DNA of 64,000 nucleotides from Sisyra terminalis (Eukaryota > Arthropoda > Insecta > Neuroptera > Sisyridae): contig OY292275.1 in the NCBI GenBank assembly GCA_958496175.1, positions 5,394,001 through 5,458,000 on the forward strand, written 5' to 3'. Made by a program: the position numbers and the translations under genes. Position 1 is the first letter of the stretch; each line of letters begins with the position of its first letter. The notes beneath the pieces were generated by a model that was not told where the DNA came from, did no database searches, and saw nothing but the letters and a program-made list of their open reading frames with translations. This document shows positions 48,301-60,096 of the stretch, piece by piece.

Positions 48301-51300
48301 ATTTTGATCTTAATTATATTTTAGATTAAACAATGGAAATTTAAAATTTGAATAATCAAATTATTAGAAACAAAAATTCTTGTTGGCCATGATTCGTTAT
48401 AAATTCATAAAGAAGCCAATGAACTTGAAATTTAAGAATCCATTCAAATATCATCAGTGGAAAAAAGTACCAATCTTGCAACATAACATGGATTTGTCCA
48501 TTTGTCTTTACATTAAATTCCTGGTTTCTGATATCTTTGAAAACTTTTCCCCAATCAAATTACTGAACTGAAATAATTAAGTACAAAACAAAATGAAAAA
48601 GGGAAAATCATAAACATCATAAAGATCATAAATTTGAATATCGGTAAAAGAGATTTCTATTTTTAGGATGGATAACTTCCGGGAAAAACCTCGATTTTTT
48701 TTTTGAAGATATTGTTGTTATTTGTAATTATAAACCGAGGAAATTTGAAACGGAGCCAAGTTTTCATCCCGAAACGAGAGAATGTCCGTGTATTGATTTT
48801 TTGCAAAGGTAATAAATTTATTAATAAACAACGAAGCCTTGAAAATACAAAGTTAGATACGAAAATATGGAAATCAAAGCTTCATATTTTGGTTTGTAAA
48901 ATTGCGTTTGTATCAAAGTTCATGTTTAAAATTTGATTTTAAAAAAGTTATTTTAGCATTCAATATCAACACTGGAAGAAAAAATCGAAAAGAACAATTT
49001 TCATTTTGAAAATATTGATTTTAAAACAACATGATTGGAATTAGTTTAAAAATTGGACGTTAAAGTTGATATAAAAGCCATAATTGATTTTGTGCTCTGG
49101 AGAGCTAATAATTAACTATTAAATATGATAGAAAAAAATCAAGGATCGGACATTTTAAGAGATAAATGATAAATATTTCAGAAAGTATGAAGCAAATTAA
49201 GTAATAATATAAAATTGAAAAAAAATTACTCCATAATTTCATCGGAAAATGTCTCTATAAACCCATATGTATCGGGTATTGAAATTCCATTTAAACGGTT
49301 GTATTTATATTCATTTCAATGATTAATGTATTTACTCATCAACTTTATTGTGTTTTGGGAATGGCTGATTTATTCAATTATGAGAAAAAAAAAACCATAA
49401 ATCTGGGGATGACCAAAGAAAAATATCAAAACATTTTCCAAATTTTCTTTGAGAAAGATAAAAATCAAAGGCAGGTGACTGAAATTATGAATGGTTTGTA
49501 TGTTTTATATCGTTTTGATACTGGAATTGCCAATTAAACGCAATTAAACATTTATCTATTTTATTCCAGTTATTTCCGGTCTGGAAGACTAGTTACAAAA
49601 TGAAATCTTCGCCAAAGATGTATGTCTTTGTGGTGTCGTAGAAGAACTAAAGATTTGCAATGATACAATATGAAATTATTTAAATTTGACTGACTTTATG
49701 AATACGTTTAACATTTGGAAGCTACAAACGTTGACGCCAAACTTTAAAGGCAATATTTGCATTTGAAAATCTTTGATTTAATGAATTAAAATCGAATTTT
49801 TTTTAAGAAAAATGGTAACAGACAACAATAAATAGATCTCACCCAAAAATTTCTATCAAAAAAATATAATTAGTTGAAAACAAGTAAATTGGTCCAAAAG
49901 ATAACCAAGCAAGGATAAACGGTCTGGAAAATTTCACTATGCATGCGATAAGTCTAAAAAGATATAGTTTATGATGAATTGTTGTCTAATGGTCAAAAAC
50001 TTATTTTAGGCCACTTTTGCGTGAAATAGAGCTGCTTGTAAACAAGAATTGACCAGCAAAAACCGGAATTGTGTAGTAGAAGAGGTGTTGTATACCACCA
50101 GGTCAATCCCAGATTTCACATGACTTTAATGGCCGAGTAGAAGTTCCAGGAGTTTGATTTACAGATTATTATTATCCTTTTAAACCATAGTTTAGACTTA
50201 CTACCAAGTGATTAGTCACCTATTTTGCTCAGTGCAAATGTTTTTAACCATAAAACACTGATTTTAAAAGATGTTTATGAAAATTGGGTTTCTAAGCTTT
50301 TCTTCTTTTACATGGCACTGAGTAGAAAAAAAAATGCGGATTATTTTTGGATTTAAAAAAATGGCTATTACCATGTTAAAAATTCATGAACTGGACGAAA
50401 AAAAATCATTTTATTTCTCCAACCCAATGTTTTTAATCCCAATACCTCTAATCCTTAAAGTTTTAGTTAAAATATTTGTTATCTTATCATTTAGTTGTCA
50501 CTGATCCCTTTTTTATTTACAAGGTGTATTAATTAGAAGCCGGATTTTTTTTCCATACAAAAAAAATGTTCATTTTTTGAGCAAAATCATGCCATTTTTA
50601 TAGATCTAGAGATTGTATCTACATCTATAGATGTAGATAGATGAAGATCTAATCAAATATTTGATAATCTGAAGAAGCCAAGTCAGAGGAGTAATCCGTA
50701 AATTTCTTGAGACCAGGGGAATTACAATGCTCCATGATCACGTTGTATCGCTTATTTTGATATTCAGCCAATTTTTCGGGTTAAAGTCTGCTTCAAATTT
50801 TTATTTACAAGATGTATCAATTAGAAGCCGGATTTTTTTCCATACAAAAAAATGTTCATTTTTGGAGCAAAATCGTATCATTTTTATAGATCTTTAGATA
50901 GTATCTACATCTATAGATGCAGATATTTGAAGATCTAATCAATTATTTGATAATCTGAAGAAGCCAAGTCAGAGGAGTAATCCGTAAATTTCTTGAGGCC
51001 AGGGGAATTACAATGCTCCATGATCACGTTGTATCGCTTATTTTGATATTCAGCCAATTTTTCGGGTTAAAGTCTGCTTCAAATTTTTATTTACAAGATG
51101 TATCAATTAGAAGCCGGATTTTTTTTCCATACAAAAAAAATGTTCATTTTTTGAGCAAAATCGATTCATTTTTCTCAGATCTATAGATAGTATCTACATC
51201 TATAGATGTAGATAGATGAAGATCTAATCAAATCTTTGATAATTTGAAGAAGCCAAGTCAGAGGAGTAATCCGTAAATTTCTTGAGGCCAGGGGAATTAC

Positions 51301-52941
51301 AATGCTGCATGATCACGTTGTATCGCTTATTTTGATATTCAGCCATTTTTTTGCGTTAAAGCCTGTTTCAAATCAACTATTGCAAGTTTTATTTGCATTT
51401 GACTACCATTCTCATCCAACAGCTCTTCTAATTCGATGTCTGCAAACGTTTTCAGTGGTCTTCACCGTTTTTTGTCCTCCACGTCAATATCGCCATTTTC
51501 AATTTTTTAAAACCTCCTGAAACACTATGATTTCCTAAATGGATGTGTAACGAAAACTTTGACAAACATTTGACGTGATTTTGAAGCAGTTTTTGTTTAA
51601 ACGGTAAAAAAAAAATCAATGCTATTCGCGAATCGTATCTCTTAGGGATGAAACTTGATATTTTTATTGCTATTAGAATGATGAAGTCGTGGTAAATTTA
51701 CACTTTTGTGAATTAAAAGTCTTTGTCAAATATTTAAATGAATAAATTGTCTCAATAATATGGTTTGGCAGACCCTCTATTGATAGCCAGCACCATTTAT
51801 TGGTAAATCCTGGTTTCATATTAATACATCTAGTAGATAGAGCTTTCAGTATATTTGCATAAGGATTGGAAATCGATAACAAATGGTAAGTCCAGTTAAA
51901 TTTTGTAGGTAAATATTTTCTAATAATTTTGTATTATTCATAAGTTTTCCACAATTACTACCAATATTTTTCCTAAATAATCTTTATGGTACCATCTGGA
52001 GGATATTTCTGTTATTTTTAACATAAAACACAGAAATTCTTTTTGAGAACCAATGAAGAGAAATCAATTACTTGTGTTGATAATAAAATGGCCCGAATGG
52101 CATCGTAGATGCTTCTCGAAATGCCCTCCGTGGGTCCAGCGATGACCAGAATATATGTGGTACCCAACAATGGAATTAGCACCACCAGGGCTTTGCTCGC
52201 CTTACGATATTGTTGCGTCTCTGCATTATTCGTTGAGCGCAGCTTAATGATCAAAACCTGCAACAAAAAGCCCAACTAAATTCCTCAAATATTCTCAAAT
52301 TGAATTTCCACTGACTACGAAGATTTTAAACGACGAAAACTTTAACGAAACCAAGCGACACTAATGCCTTCATTTACTCGACAATTTCACAGAAACATTC
52401 CACCAACTTCTTTAAGCTCTTTGCATGTTGAAGAACTAGTTTGCATATAACTTAAAACAAAGAGCAAAATAAGATGCAATATGCTTGCATATTTTTGCAT
52501 CGTCAAATGGAAAATAGCAGCTAAAAAAGCTCACCTTTTGAAACTTTCTGGAATTATAACCGTCTATTTAAGTGCTAGAGTTTTCAAGTTGTTTCTTATT
52601 AAATCTTATTGTCTTTGACAATTTGTTAGTTAAATTTGAGAAGGAATTTAATTTCCTGGTGATGATGGCTCAATGGAAGTTTGCTCATTGACATAGCTTT
52701 AAGATAAAATTTATTGGACGTTGGTACTCATGTAAGTACTATATGTGGTAAAAAGGATGTGATGGGATGATAATGGACCACGAATGGTCACTGAACTCAC
52801 CCACATGATGACCAGCAAAAAGATAAGATTTACAGCGAGGACCGTGAGAGCCGGGGCTTGATAAATCCAGTCAAGGGTGTGGGGACTCATCCAGGGACAA
52901 TGTCGCCATAGTCCTCCACCCCCATCGATTCCGGCCATTGT
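42231..52941 (-). CDS. Dh44-R: CRF-like diuretic hormone (DH44-type) receptor, 3' part of gene
   Basis: Class B (secretin-family) GPCR that couples the CRF-like diuretic hormone to cAMP, acting at the plasma membrane. Four exons are visible on the minus strand: 52801-52941 (TM5), 52072-52257 (TM6), 47922-48085 (TM7 and helix 8) and 42231-42393 (tail). Phases are 0, 0 and 2, and each join restores family sequence: [35 protein letters not shown]. Diagnostic motifs are CPWM with the conserved ECL2 Cys, [20 protein letters not shown] and [17 protein letters not shown]. The QYRK-KA block and tail [14 protein letters not shown] point to DH44 receptors; DH31 and PDF receptors differ there. The hormone-binding domain and TM1-TM4 are absent and presumably lie to the right of the window. 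Introns of 5.5, 4.0 and 0.5 kb carry many mobile elements. Confidence 0.88.
42582..43573. mobile_element. Foldback element, family 1 copy 3, in receptor intron
   Basis: Arms match copies 1 and 2 throughout. The right tip GAACCAGTCTA is present; the left tip is replaced by TATACATTTTTTC. It lies between the last two receptor coding exons. Confidence 0.85.
43574..45239. other. Receptor intron sequence, nothing recognised
   Basis: AT-rich. Open frames at 44874-45287 and 44380-44589 lack domains. Confidence 0.35.
45930..46704 (+). pseudogene. Jockey-clade LINE, 5'-truncated copy 3
   Basis: The best-preserved LINE in the window. The frame opens with [20 protein letters not shown], then the catalytic box FADD (46032-46043), [49 protein letters not shown] and [21 protein letters not shown] single frame slip in an A run near 46540 leads into [10 protein letters not shown] and the C-terminus, ending with TAA at 46704. 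The 3' UTR runs to AATAAAG and a TTA repeat near 47042-47065. The 5' two thirds (ORF1, endonuclease, RT fingers) are missing, as expected from truncated insertion. Confidence 0.85.
47081..47334. mobile_element. 254-bp foldback MITE in receptor intron
   Basis: Tips GAGGTTAAATGACTAGAGTG and CACTCTAGTCATTAAACCTC. Arms pair through ATAAACCCCATGTTAA and ATCGTACCCCTTCCACAG to a short loop near 47200. It sits directly after the TTA tail of LINE copy 3. Confidence 0.82.
47922..48085 (-). CDS. Dh44-R: Receptor exon: TM7, helix 8, start of tail
   Basis: Acceptor CTTTTCAG, then [30 protein letters not shown] and [13 protein letters not shown] plus two bases of Arg. Donor GTTCGT at 47921. Without splicing the frame stays open to 47771, adding an unrelated basic stretch, so an intron-retained isoform is formally possible. 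Confidence 0.85.
48086..50515. other. Receptor intron sequence, nothing recognised
   Basis: AT-rich. Frames at 48703-48936 and 49319-49537 have no domain and lie antisense to the receptor. Confidence 0.35.
50516..51390. repeat. Three-unit tandem array, about 287 bp per unit
   Basis: Units are phased by TTAGAAGCCGGATTT at 50533, 50821 and 51107 (spacing 288 and 286). Each contains GAAGAAGCCAAGTCAGAGG, CTTGAG-CCAGGGGAATTAC and a 22-base palindrome (ATCTACATCTA and its complement, perfect at 50617-50638, one mismatch in unit 2). The last unit runs into the mariner relic, so the array may have grown from that element. Confidence 0.88.
51330..51535 (-). pseudogene. Mariner-like transposase N-terminal relic
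   Basis: A minus-strand frame reads [13 protein letters not shown], then after a stop [20 protein letters not shown] and QMQIKLAIV, the start of the mariner HTH domain (typical pattern GD-DVEDK, R-G-P, LEELLDE). It ends where the tandem array starts; no WVPHEL block or DDD domain follows. Confidence 0.55.
51536..52071. other. Receptor intron sequence
   Basis: No feature recognised; 51673-51882 is an AT-rich open frame. Confidence 0.35.
52072..52257 (-). CDS. Dh44-R: Receptor exon: ICL3, TM6, ECL3, start of TM7
   Basis: Acceptor TTTTTGTTGCAG, 62 codons in phase 0: [19 protein letters not shown] (end of TM5 and ICL3), then [20 protein letters not shown] (TM6) and [13 protein letters not shown]. 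Donor GTAATT at 52071. Confidence 0.9.
52258..52800. other. Receptor intron (543 bp)
   Basis: Intron between the TM5 and TM6 exons; donor GTGAGT at 52800. No repeat or other feature seen. Confidence 0.6.
52801..52941 (-). CDS. Dh44-R: Receptor exon: ECL2 end and TM5
   Basis: Acceptor AATTGTTGCAG, 47 codons in phase 0: [20 protein letters not shown] with the conserved ECL2 Cys-Pro-Trp, then [20 protein letters not shown] and VIMW. Ideal donor GTGAGT. Confidence 0.9.
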
Positions 52942-55374
52942 CTGCAACAATTAAAACATAGAATCATTATGTGAAAGGAAATATGGTATTGTAGGAGGCA
53001 ATGCATTGAATTTCCTTTTTCCTTTGTATTTGGTTACATAGTTCCCATTTTTTGTATTTTTTTATATAGAGAGAAAAGAAAAGTAACACCTTAACAAAGA
53101 TTTGTCGCCATTAATTGTTACTATTTTGTTTTTTTAAACAAAAAATTTGTTAAAACTTTTTTTTTTGTGGAAATTTTAATTATATACTTTTCCAAGTTTC
53201 ATCTAATAATATAATTACCAAGTCTTAATTAGAGAACAAAAGACACATCACGGCCACGTTGATCTCGTACCAAATAATGGAGTTCTCGACATTTCATGGC
53301 TGCTTTGGCGTTGTCTTGCCAACAAAGGTGAGTTGATAAATTAGAGTGCAATTCTAATTAAAATAGATGCACCAGAAAAAAATAATGCATTTCCATTAGA
53401 GTCATAGCCAACTGAAACATTCCTCCCACCCGGTGCAGGGTTAAATTGGCGATGTAAAAAGTTTTAGCTCCGCATTGGTTGATATTTATTTTTTATTTGA
53501 TTATTATTATTATTCTCCACGTATTAGATTGAATAAATAATTTTGTCTTTTTTTTCCATGAATGCATTGATGCATTTGATGTATAACGTGACAATTATAC
53601 TGAAATCGTATTATGTAAGACGTGACAACACCTACACCACCAAATAACTATTTATGATTTATGAAGCTGATTCGAAAGTCAGTACACATATCTTTGGAGG
53701 TTTAACTTAATTTTTTCCTCCATACATCTCAGTAAATAAATTGGTGCAAACATAAGTACCAAGTAAATATTTTATTAACTTTATTTGAAAGTCGGAAAAT
53801 GCCAGAATATTTTTAAGAAATGGTAAAGGTCAAATTGGTTTAACCTTTCTTTGAGTCCCACAAAATGCAGCCGCAAGGGAAAACTTTTAATATTATTTCG
53901 ATATTTTCAATTACATTTGGATTATGCGTTGAATTTGAAGCTTGAAGCTCAAACGTACTAATGTATGTTCTTCACTCATATGTAGCTTTTTTTAACGAAT
54001 AAAATGTTTAATTTATTTCATCATTCAAATCCTCAATTCGTCAAATACCAACATTGCATTCAAAGTATTATATATATAAACAGAAAATACATATTTTGAC
54101 AATTCAAACCATACGAATATAACATTTTCATAAGATAAATTATTTATTATTCTCCAAACCAACAACGGCAAAAAAATCCGGTTTTCAATATATTACATAT
54201 ATCCCCTGAACCAACGAAACAGACTTAACCAATTTTAAATATTACATTTACATATTTGATATTATATTTTCCCTTGCTACAATGAGCATTTTTCCACTCT
54301 TTTTTTCTCTCTCCCTCATTCGTTTTTTGCCATTGTATAAGACGAGTTGTTGCAGAAAATAATAAAAATATGGTGAAATCGGAGCTTTCTCCCAAGGTCG
54401 CTTCCGCCGCTGGTCGCTTCCTCCTGGGTGATCATGAATGCAAAGCTTCAGTAGTTCCGGTGGTTTCCGTGGTGGTGAGGACCTTTCGGGAAAAATGAGT
54501 GCCGTATGCATAAAAGACAAACTCGTTCACTTATCCCTCGGGAATGGCAACAGCAAATAATTTAAATAATTAAATGCGTCCCTTTGCCATGTAGCTCCAT
54601 TAGGCCTAATGATATTACACTTAAAAGGGAATTGTTAATAATAATATTATAACCGAAAAATGCGGATATTTACATACACTGCATCGAAATGATAGGAATA
54701 TAGGTCAAAAATTTTAACAGAAATGACGTTTAACTAAATTTCTTTCAATTTTCTTAAGAATTTTTTTAATATTCAGTGCTTTTATATATTTCAACCCCTT
54801 TTATTATCCATAAACTTCCGTACATTTTCTATCCCTGAATTCTTTTTTATTTTTATGAGTAACCTTCTTAGAAGGGGTTAATATTTTGTAGTCCAGTGTT
54901 TCTTAACTTTTTCCAACAATTTCAAAAGATATATTGTACTGAAGCTGCTGAAGCTTTTTTTCTAGTTCCAATTGGTCAGGTTTGTTTCTGAGATAAATCT
55001 CAACAAACAGCCTACTAGATCTGTATGTGTATTTCTTATTTTACGTCAAGGTGATCTAACAAAAGTAAGAAGGAGTTTAATTGAGATCCAATTCACCAAA
55101 TAAGCATGTATAGTTACCAACTATATAACTTTGAAACTTCCACTTATCCATAGTTGGTTTTATTTCGTAAAATTCGGGCTTTTTTTTTTTTAAATAAATG
55201 CCAAAGTAAAATACAATTTTTACTTTTAAGTAATTCTCGCAAAGTATAAAAGAAGCTACAATGCTTTTCTTTTAATCTTATTTTAGCATCGAAGAATAAA
55301 ATTCCCCACATCTCTTAAAAGCTTTGGTTTTTAATTAGCCTTTATTGAATCTTTTCTATAGTGTGCATGTTCAA
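52942..55374. other. Probable receptor intron sequence
   Basis: The upstream receptor exons must lie further right. I found no TM1-TM4 or hormone-binding exon here. Two GC-richer patches, 53245-53335 and 54370-54500, have open frames on both strands but no recognisable domain. Confidence 0.35.
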
Positions 55375-56431
55375 TAGGGTGTCCGATATTTCCCAAATTG
55401 ATTTTTTTACAGCGATCGCCCCCTGAATTTTTAGTTTAAGATATAAAAAAAGTATCCAATACAATTAAGCTCTTAATTTCTTGATTAAACCGTGCCGGAA
55501 TCATGTTATTTTTACCATTTAATTAACATGGGATTATTTGACTTTACTTTTAATTTTTTTTCTCAGAAACAAATGTATGAAAAAATTTAAGATCAAATTA
55601 TTCTGACGTAAAATTTAACGCTCTACATAAAAGGTCTCTTATGAATTTTCTATTAAATCACTCCATCAAAAGTTATTCAACATTTCACTTGTGCCTAATA
55701 AAATCTTGCAATATTTTCAACTTTTTGCTCATTTTTACTTTTTTTAACTATAAAATCATTGGAAGAGAAGATAAAAATTATTATCATTAGAGCGCCAGTG
55801 ATTATTTATGTTAGTTTTATGGTTTGAATTGAAAATTAAATAGAAAAATCATTTTTTGACAATTAAAACCGGTGACATAAGATCCGAATTCGCTATAGTC
55901 GTGAAATTCAATTTATCCAGGATAAATTTTCGAACTTTAATCAATATTTTGTACCTACGAAGTGAATTTCATACTAATTAATGGGACTATCGACAAAAGT
56001 TCAATTCAAATTCAAATTATTACCATTTCACCTGACGCCATTTATGAGAAATTTGTTAGAACTTGTAGTCAACAAATTAAATGTTGAATAAATTACAAAA
56101 TACAATTTAATTCAAGTTAAATGTTGAATAACTTTTAATGGAGTGATTTAATCGAAAATTCATAAGAAACCTTTTTTGTAGAACGTGAAATTTTACTTCA
56201 GAATAATTTAATCATAAATCTTTTCCTTCATTTGTTTCTGAGAAAAAAAATTAAAAGTAAAAAGTCATATAATCCCATGTTATTTAAATGGTAAAAGTAA
56301 CATGATCCCGGCACGGTTTAATCAAGAAATTAAGAGTTAAATTGTATTGGATATTTTTTTTTGTATCTTAAACTAATAATTCAGGGGGCGATCGCTGTAA
56401 AAAAATCAATTTGGGAAATAAAGGACACCCT
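55375..56431. mobile_element. Foldback element, family 4 (1057 bp)
   Basis: Tips TAGGGTGTCC and GGACACCCT. Arms of about 450 bp with GCGATCGCCCCCTGAAT near each end. Shared motifs in order: AAGCTCTTAATTTCTTGATTAA, CCATTTAATTAACATGGGA, TTTCTCAG, TTTAACGCTCTACATAAAAG, AAAAGTTATTCAACA. Flanks CATGTTCAA and AATGTGTAA agree at six of nine positions, a weak 9-bp duplication. Confidence 0.85.
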
Positions 56432-59400
56432 AATGTGTAAGAACCGCAAGGAAAGAAGAAATATGGGGACGAATGGATATTAATTGCTCTAAAAGGATCT
56501 TAAAAAAGAATGTCAGATCAAAGTTGGAGAAAAAGAGTATTAAATTGGGAACCCCCAAGAAAGAGACGAAGACAAAGACTAGCTCTACTATGGGAACCTT
56601 ACTTTCGACAAGCTTCGGTTAAGAAAAATCTAAGGACATTACAGAATTATGGAAGGTAATAACGACAAACTCATAAAGGGAAAATATCGAAGAAGAAAAT
56701 TGTACTTCTAATAATTGAGAATTAGATAAAATCGTTGGTTTTTAATTTAAAATTTCACTTATAAAACTAAAATTGAAAAAAGAGGTTTTCCTGTAATACT
56801 CGAATACCGTTTGAGATAAGAAGCTGATAATTTGGCTTATTTTTTTTTGTTCAATATCAAAACTATCCCCTAAGTTTGAACCAAAAAGCCACGGGGGCAG
56901 TTTTCCCAAACAAACCCTGCTAATATCATTTGAATATTTTTCTCAAAAATTGCAATTAAATTCTTCTTTTTTTTTTCTTCTTTCCTTATTAATTGTCTTT
57001 AGATATAAGAAAATGATATATTTTTAATTTCTCTCATTTAAATCGAACTTTATTTTCCCAAGCAAACAATCTCTAAAGCCCACATCCATATCGTTTGCGT
57101 GTCTTCAAATCAATTTGCTGCATTATTGTTATGACAATCAATTGAAAAATTAAATTCTAATTATTGCACAAAAACGTGCGACGCTTTTCAATTAAAATTA
57201 TGCGTAAACGACGACTCGAAGAAAAGAAATTAAATGAAGCGTGACATGATAATGCACGAATGTGACTTCTAAAAGGAAAAAAAAGCTCCACCACGATAAA
57301 AGCTTTCAATTCCTACGTTCCAATTTCGTTGAATTGCCACGTCGCCAATGCAGCTTTCTTTTGAAAGGCTCGGCAATCGAGGACGGTATTTGATCGGAAA
57401 ATTTTCCGGAATTCTATAGATGTATATGTCGTGTATAAGACTGTGGCAAGATGCGGAAAATTGGACCACTTTCGTTGCGTTTTTGTTGAAAGAATGGTCC
57501 AATTTGTTGATATCTGCAATGGCACGCGTTGCAAAAATAATAAGGGAAAAGTTTTTTTTTTCGAATGTAGGTTAAATGATTTTTTTCGAACGTTAAACTG
57601 AAATAAAAGCGAAAATTTAATTTCAATATTTATTGTGCTATAATCTTACAATATTCCATTCCGAACAGATCAAAGTTTTTCAATTGAAATGAAGATTTTC
57701 TTGTGCTTCCTCGCTTTGCTCTTTGCACACAAATAACTTATCAAATAGTTTACCCAACAATCCCTCGAATCGAATCGAAAACTTAAAAGTTTTCCATTCA
57801 ATGCCTTCTTAGGTATCCATAAAGCATAAAACACAATTCAATAACATTATGCTATTTGATTATAAAACTTTTCCGATTTCGTTGGTTTTTTTTGCATGAA
57901 GAAAACGAGAAAAATATTAGTGAAACAAAAAAAAAGGTCAAAGTTTTTCTTTTGACTTTAAAAGTTACGTTTAAGTGGCCTCAATATCAAATTCTTCGTC
58001 TCAAAACTAAAAGAAAAAAAAAGCGCAATAATTCGTGGAATATAAATGAAAATCTTTTAGTTTTTCTTTTCTCCTCAATTTTCCATTGAAATCGAAACTA
58101 ATTCGCGTCAAACTTCACTCACATCTGTGTCAAACATCTGCCAACAATCTCTGCAAAAACTTTTCCCTCGAAACTTCCACCTACTAATTGCTTTTCTTCA
58201 ACTTTTGAAACACCTTGAAAACTTTTCAAAATTATTTCAATCCACCTGATTGGACGTCAATATTTCTCCTCTCCCCCCCTCCCAAAAGAAAATGCCTGCA
58301 GCGACACAAAAGCGGAGCCCAATGGCGTGTTCCTCCATTAGGAAAACTTGTTAGGAAAATTGAAAAAAGCCATCGTCGCGCGACAAAAGACATACGTCAA
58401 GGAAAAAAGCTTTTAAGGGCAATTTCAATGGCTAATTCCAATAAGTACCTAAATAGGCGAGTGGGTTTCGATTCGACTTTTAAAGCCACATTTACGCTAA
58501 TGGCGATGCGACAACGCTTATTCGAAGACATGCCAATTATTTGGTTCGTTCAATGTGGGATGGCGGGGAAAAGGGAAATAATTGCATCAAGACCACCCTC
58601 AATAAAATCCACTTTTATTTAAATCAACTCAATAGAATACGCCGCGTGCATGTTGTCCGTTTGCGTTTCAATTGGAAAAAGTTGGTTTTTCTTTTATGTT
58701 TTCCCGGAAAGTGGCAATGCGGTACGAAAACCTGTTGCGCGCTGAATCACGGGGAAAGCTCAATGCGTAATTTATGCGAGTTCTTATGTAGTTGTTGAAT
58801 AAGCTGTAGTTTATGCAGTTTCCAAAAGTTTATTTCTTTTAAAAATAATCATATAGATAGTACAAAAAATTATTCGAATCCCAAAACAATTACGATTGGA
58901 AATCTCAATGAATTTTTTCATTGAGAAATTCAAACAACGTTTCACCAGTTTTTTTCGATTTTCTCTCAATTTATCGAGCTTTATCAAGCTTTTTTGAGAT
59001 CACATATTGAATTTTTAACATAGCCACGATCGGTTAAAGGCGTTTAGAATCGTTTTTCCTAGGAAAAAAAAATTGGAAACTAATCAGCAAGTTTGGCACA
59101 TATTGAAGTTAATATGTATGAGATTGGAGTTTTTCCTGATTTTTTTTTCAAAGAAATTCAGGGTAAAATTTATGCTTCTTTTCACAAGTGAATATTTTAT
59201 TATTATAATACAAATAAGTTTCCACCATTTGATGAAAGATGACGCCACTAGAATGTTGCGTTGAACTTACCTTTCGAATATTAATGATTTTATTTAACTA
59301 CATCAAAAATGGATTTTTTTTTATGAAATTGACCAAAATAAATCGACAATTAATAATGCAAAAAGTTATATTTTCGCTTCGTTGACGTGCAATAGATGTT

Positions 59401-59559
59401 TTTCGGTTCAAAAATGTCAATGTTATTTCTTGTGAGACTTAAATTTCAAGAAATATGTACAAAAAAGTAACCATTGCAACAATGTCAAAAAAGATTATGA
59501 TTTGAACGAAAGTTAGACTAAGTACAATCAATAACGTTTTTGCGTATAAAAATATGTTT
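56432..59559. other. Non-coding stretch, nothing recognised
   Basis: 57260-57540 and 58210-58800 are less AT-rich and contain long frames on one or both strands (58215-58622, 135 codons), without domains. Conserved non-coding DNA or undetected exons are possible; the sequence alone does not decide. Confidence 0.3.
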
Positions 59560-60096
59560 ATTCATTCAATTAATAAAAATAATCTCCATTAAATAAGATT
59601 TTATTCCAATTGGTTAGTTTTTAAGAAATTTATGGAACCTTTATGGATATTATTGACGATATTATGTCTTTCTCCACGTTTTGTCTACACAGTAATAGCA
59701 GTATTATTTGCGTATATCAGTGGTTTTATGTAACAGATCCAATAGGTCATTAATATAAGATATATAGTAAGGTCCTAAATAGTTTCTTGTAGAACTGCAG
59801 TATTATTTCTTTCTTTATAACTACAGTTATTGTTAATTCTTACCATTTGTGTTCTATTAGTTAAATAAATATTAATTAAAGAGAGAACTATACTTCTTAT
59901 ACCATAGTTTTCTATTTTTTTTAGCAGTATTCTATGATTTACATAATCAAAAAGTTATTTTGGTTTTCTGTTTTTCATTTAATCTATTATAAACAATGTT
60001 TGTTATGCAATTAAGTGCATTTTGTGCTCCTTTGGCTTTAACAAAACCAAAATTTTTTTCTGAAACTATTTTTACTTTTGTCATGAAACAGACGTA

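Noticed and set aside
54248..54520. Minus-strand 90-codon frame as an upstream receptor exon
   Set aside because: No transmembrane or hormone-binding motif, and no phase 0 junction to the TM5 exon.
58215..58622. 135-codon plus-strand frame as a gene
   Set aside because: The longest frame in its area, but no domain, splice partner or codon pattern supports it; a second frame overlaps it.
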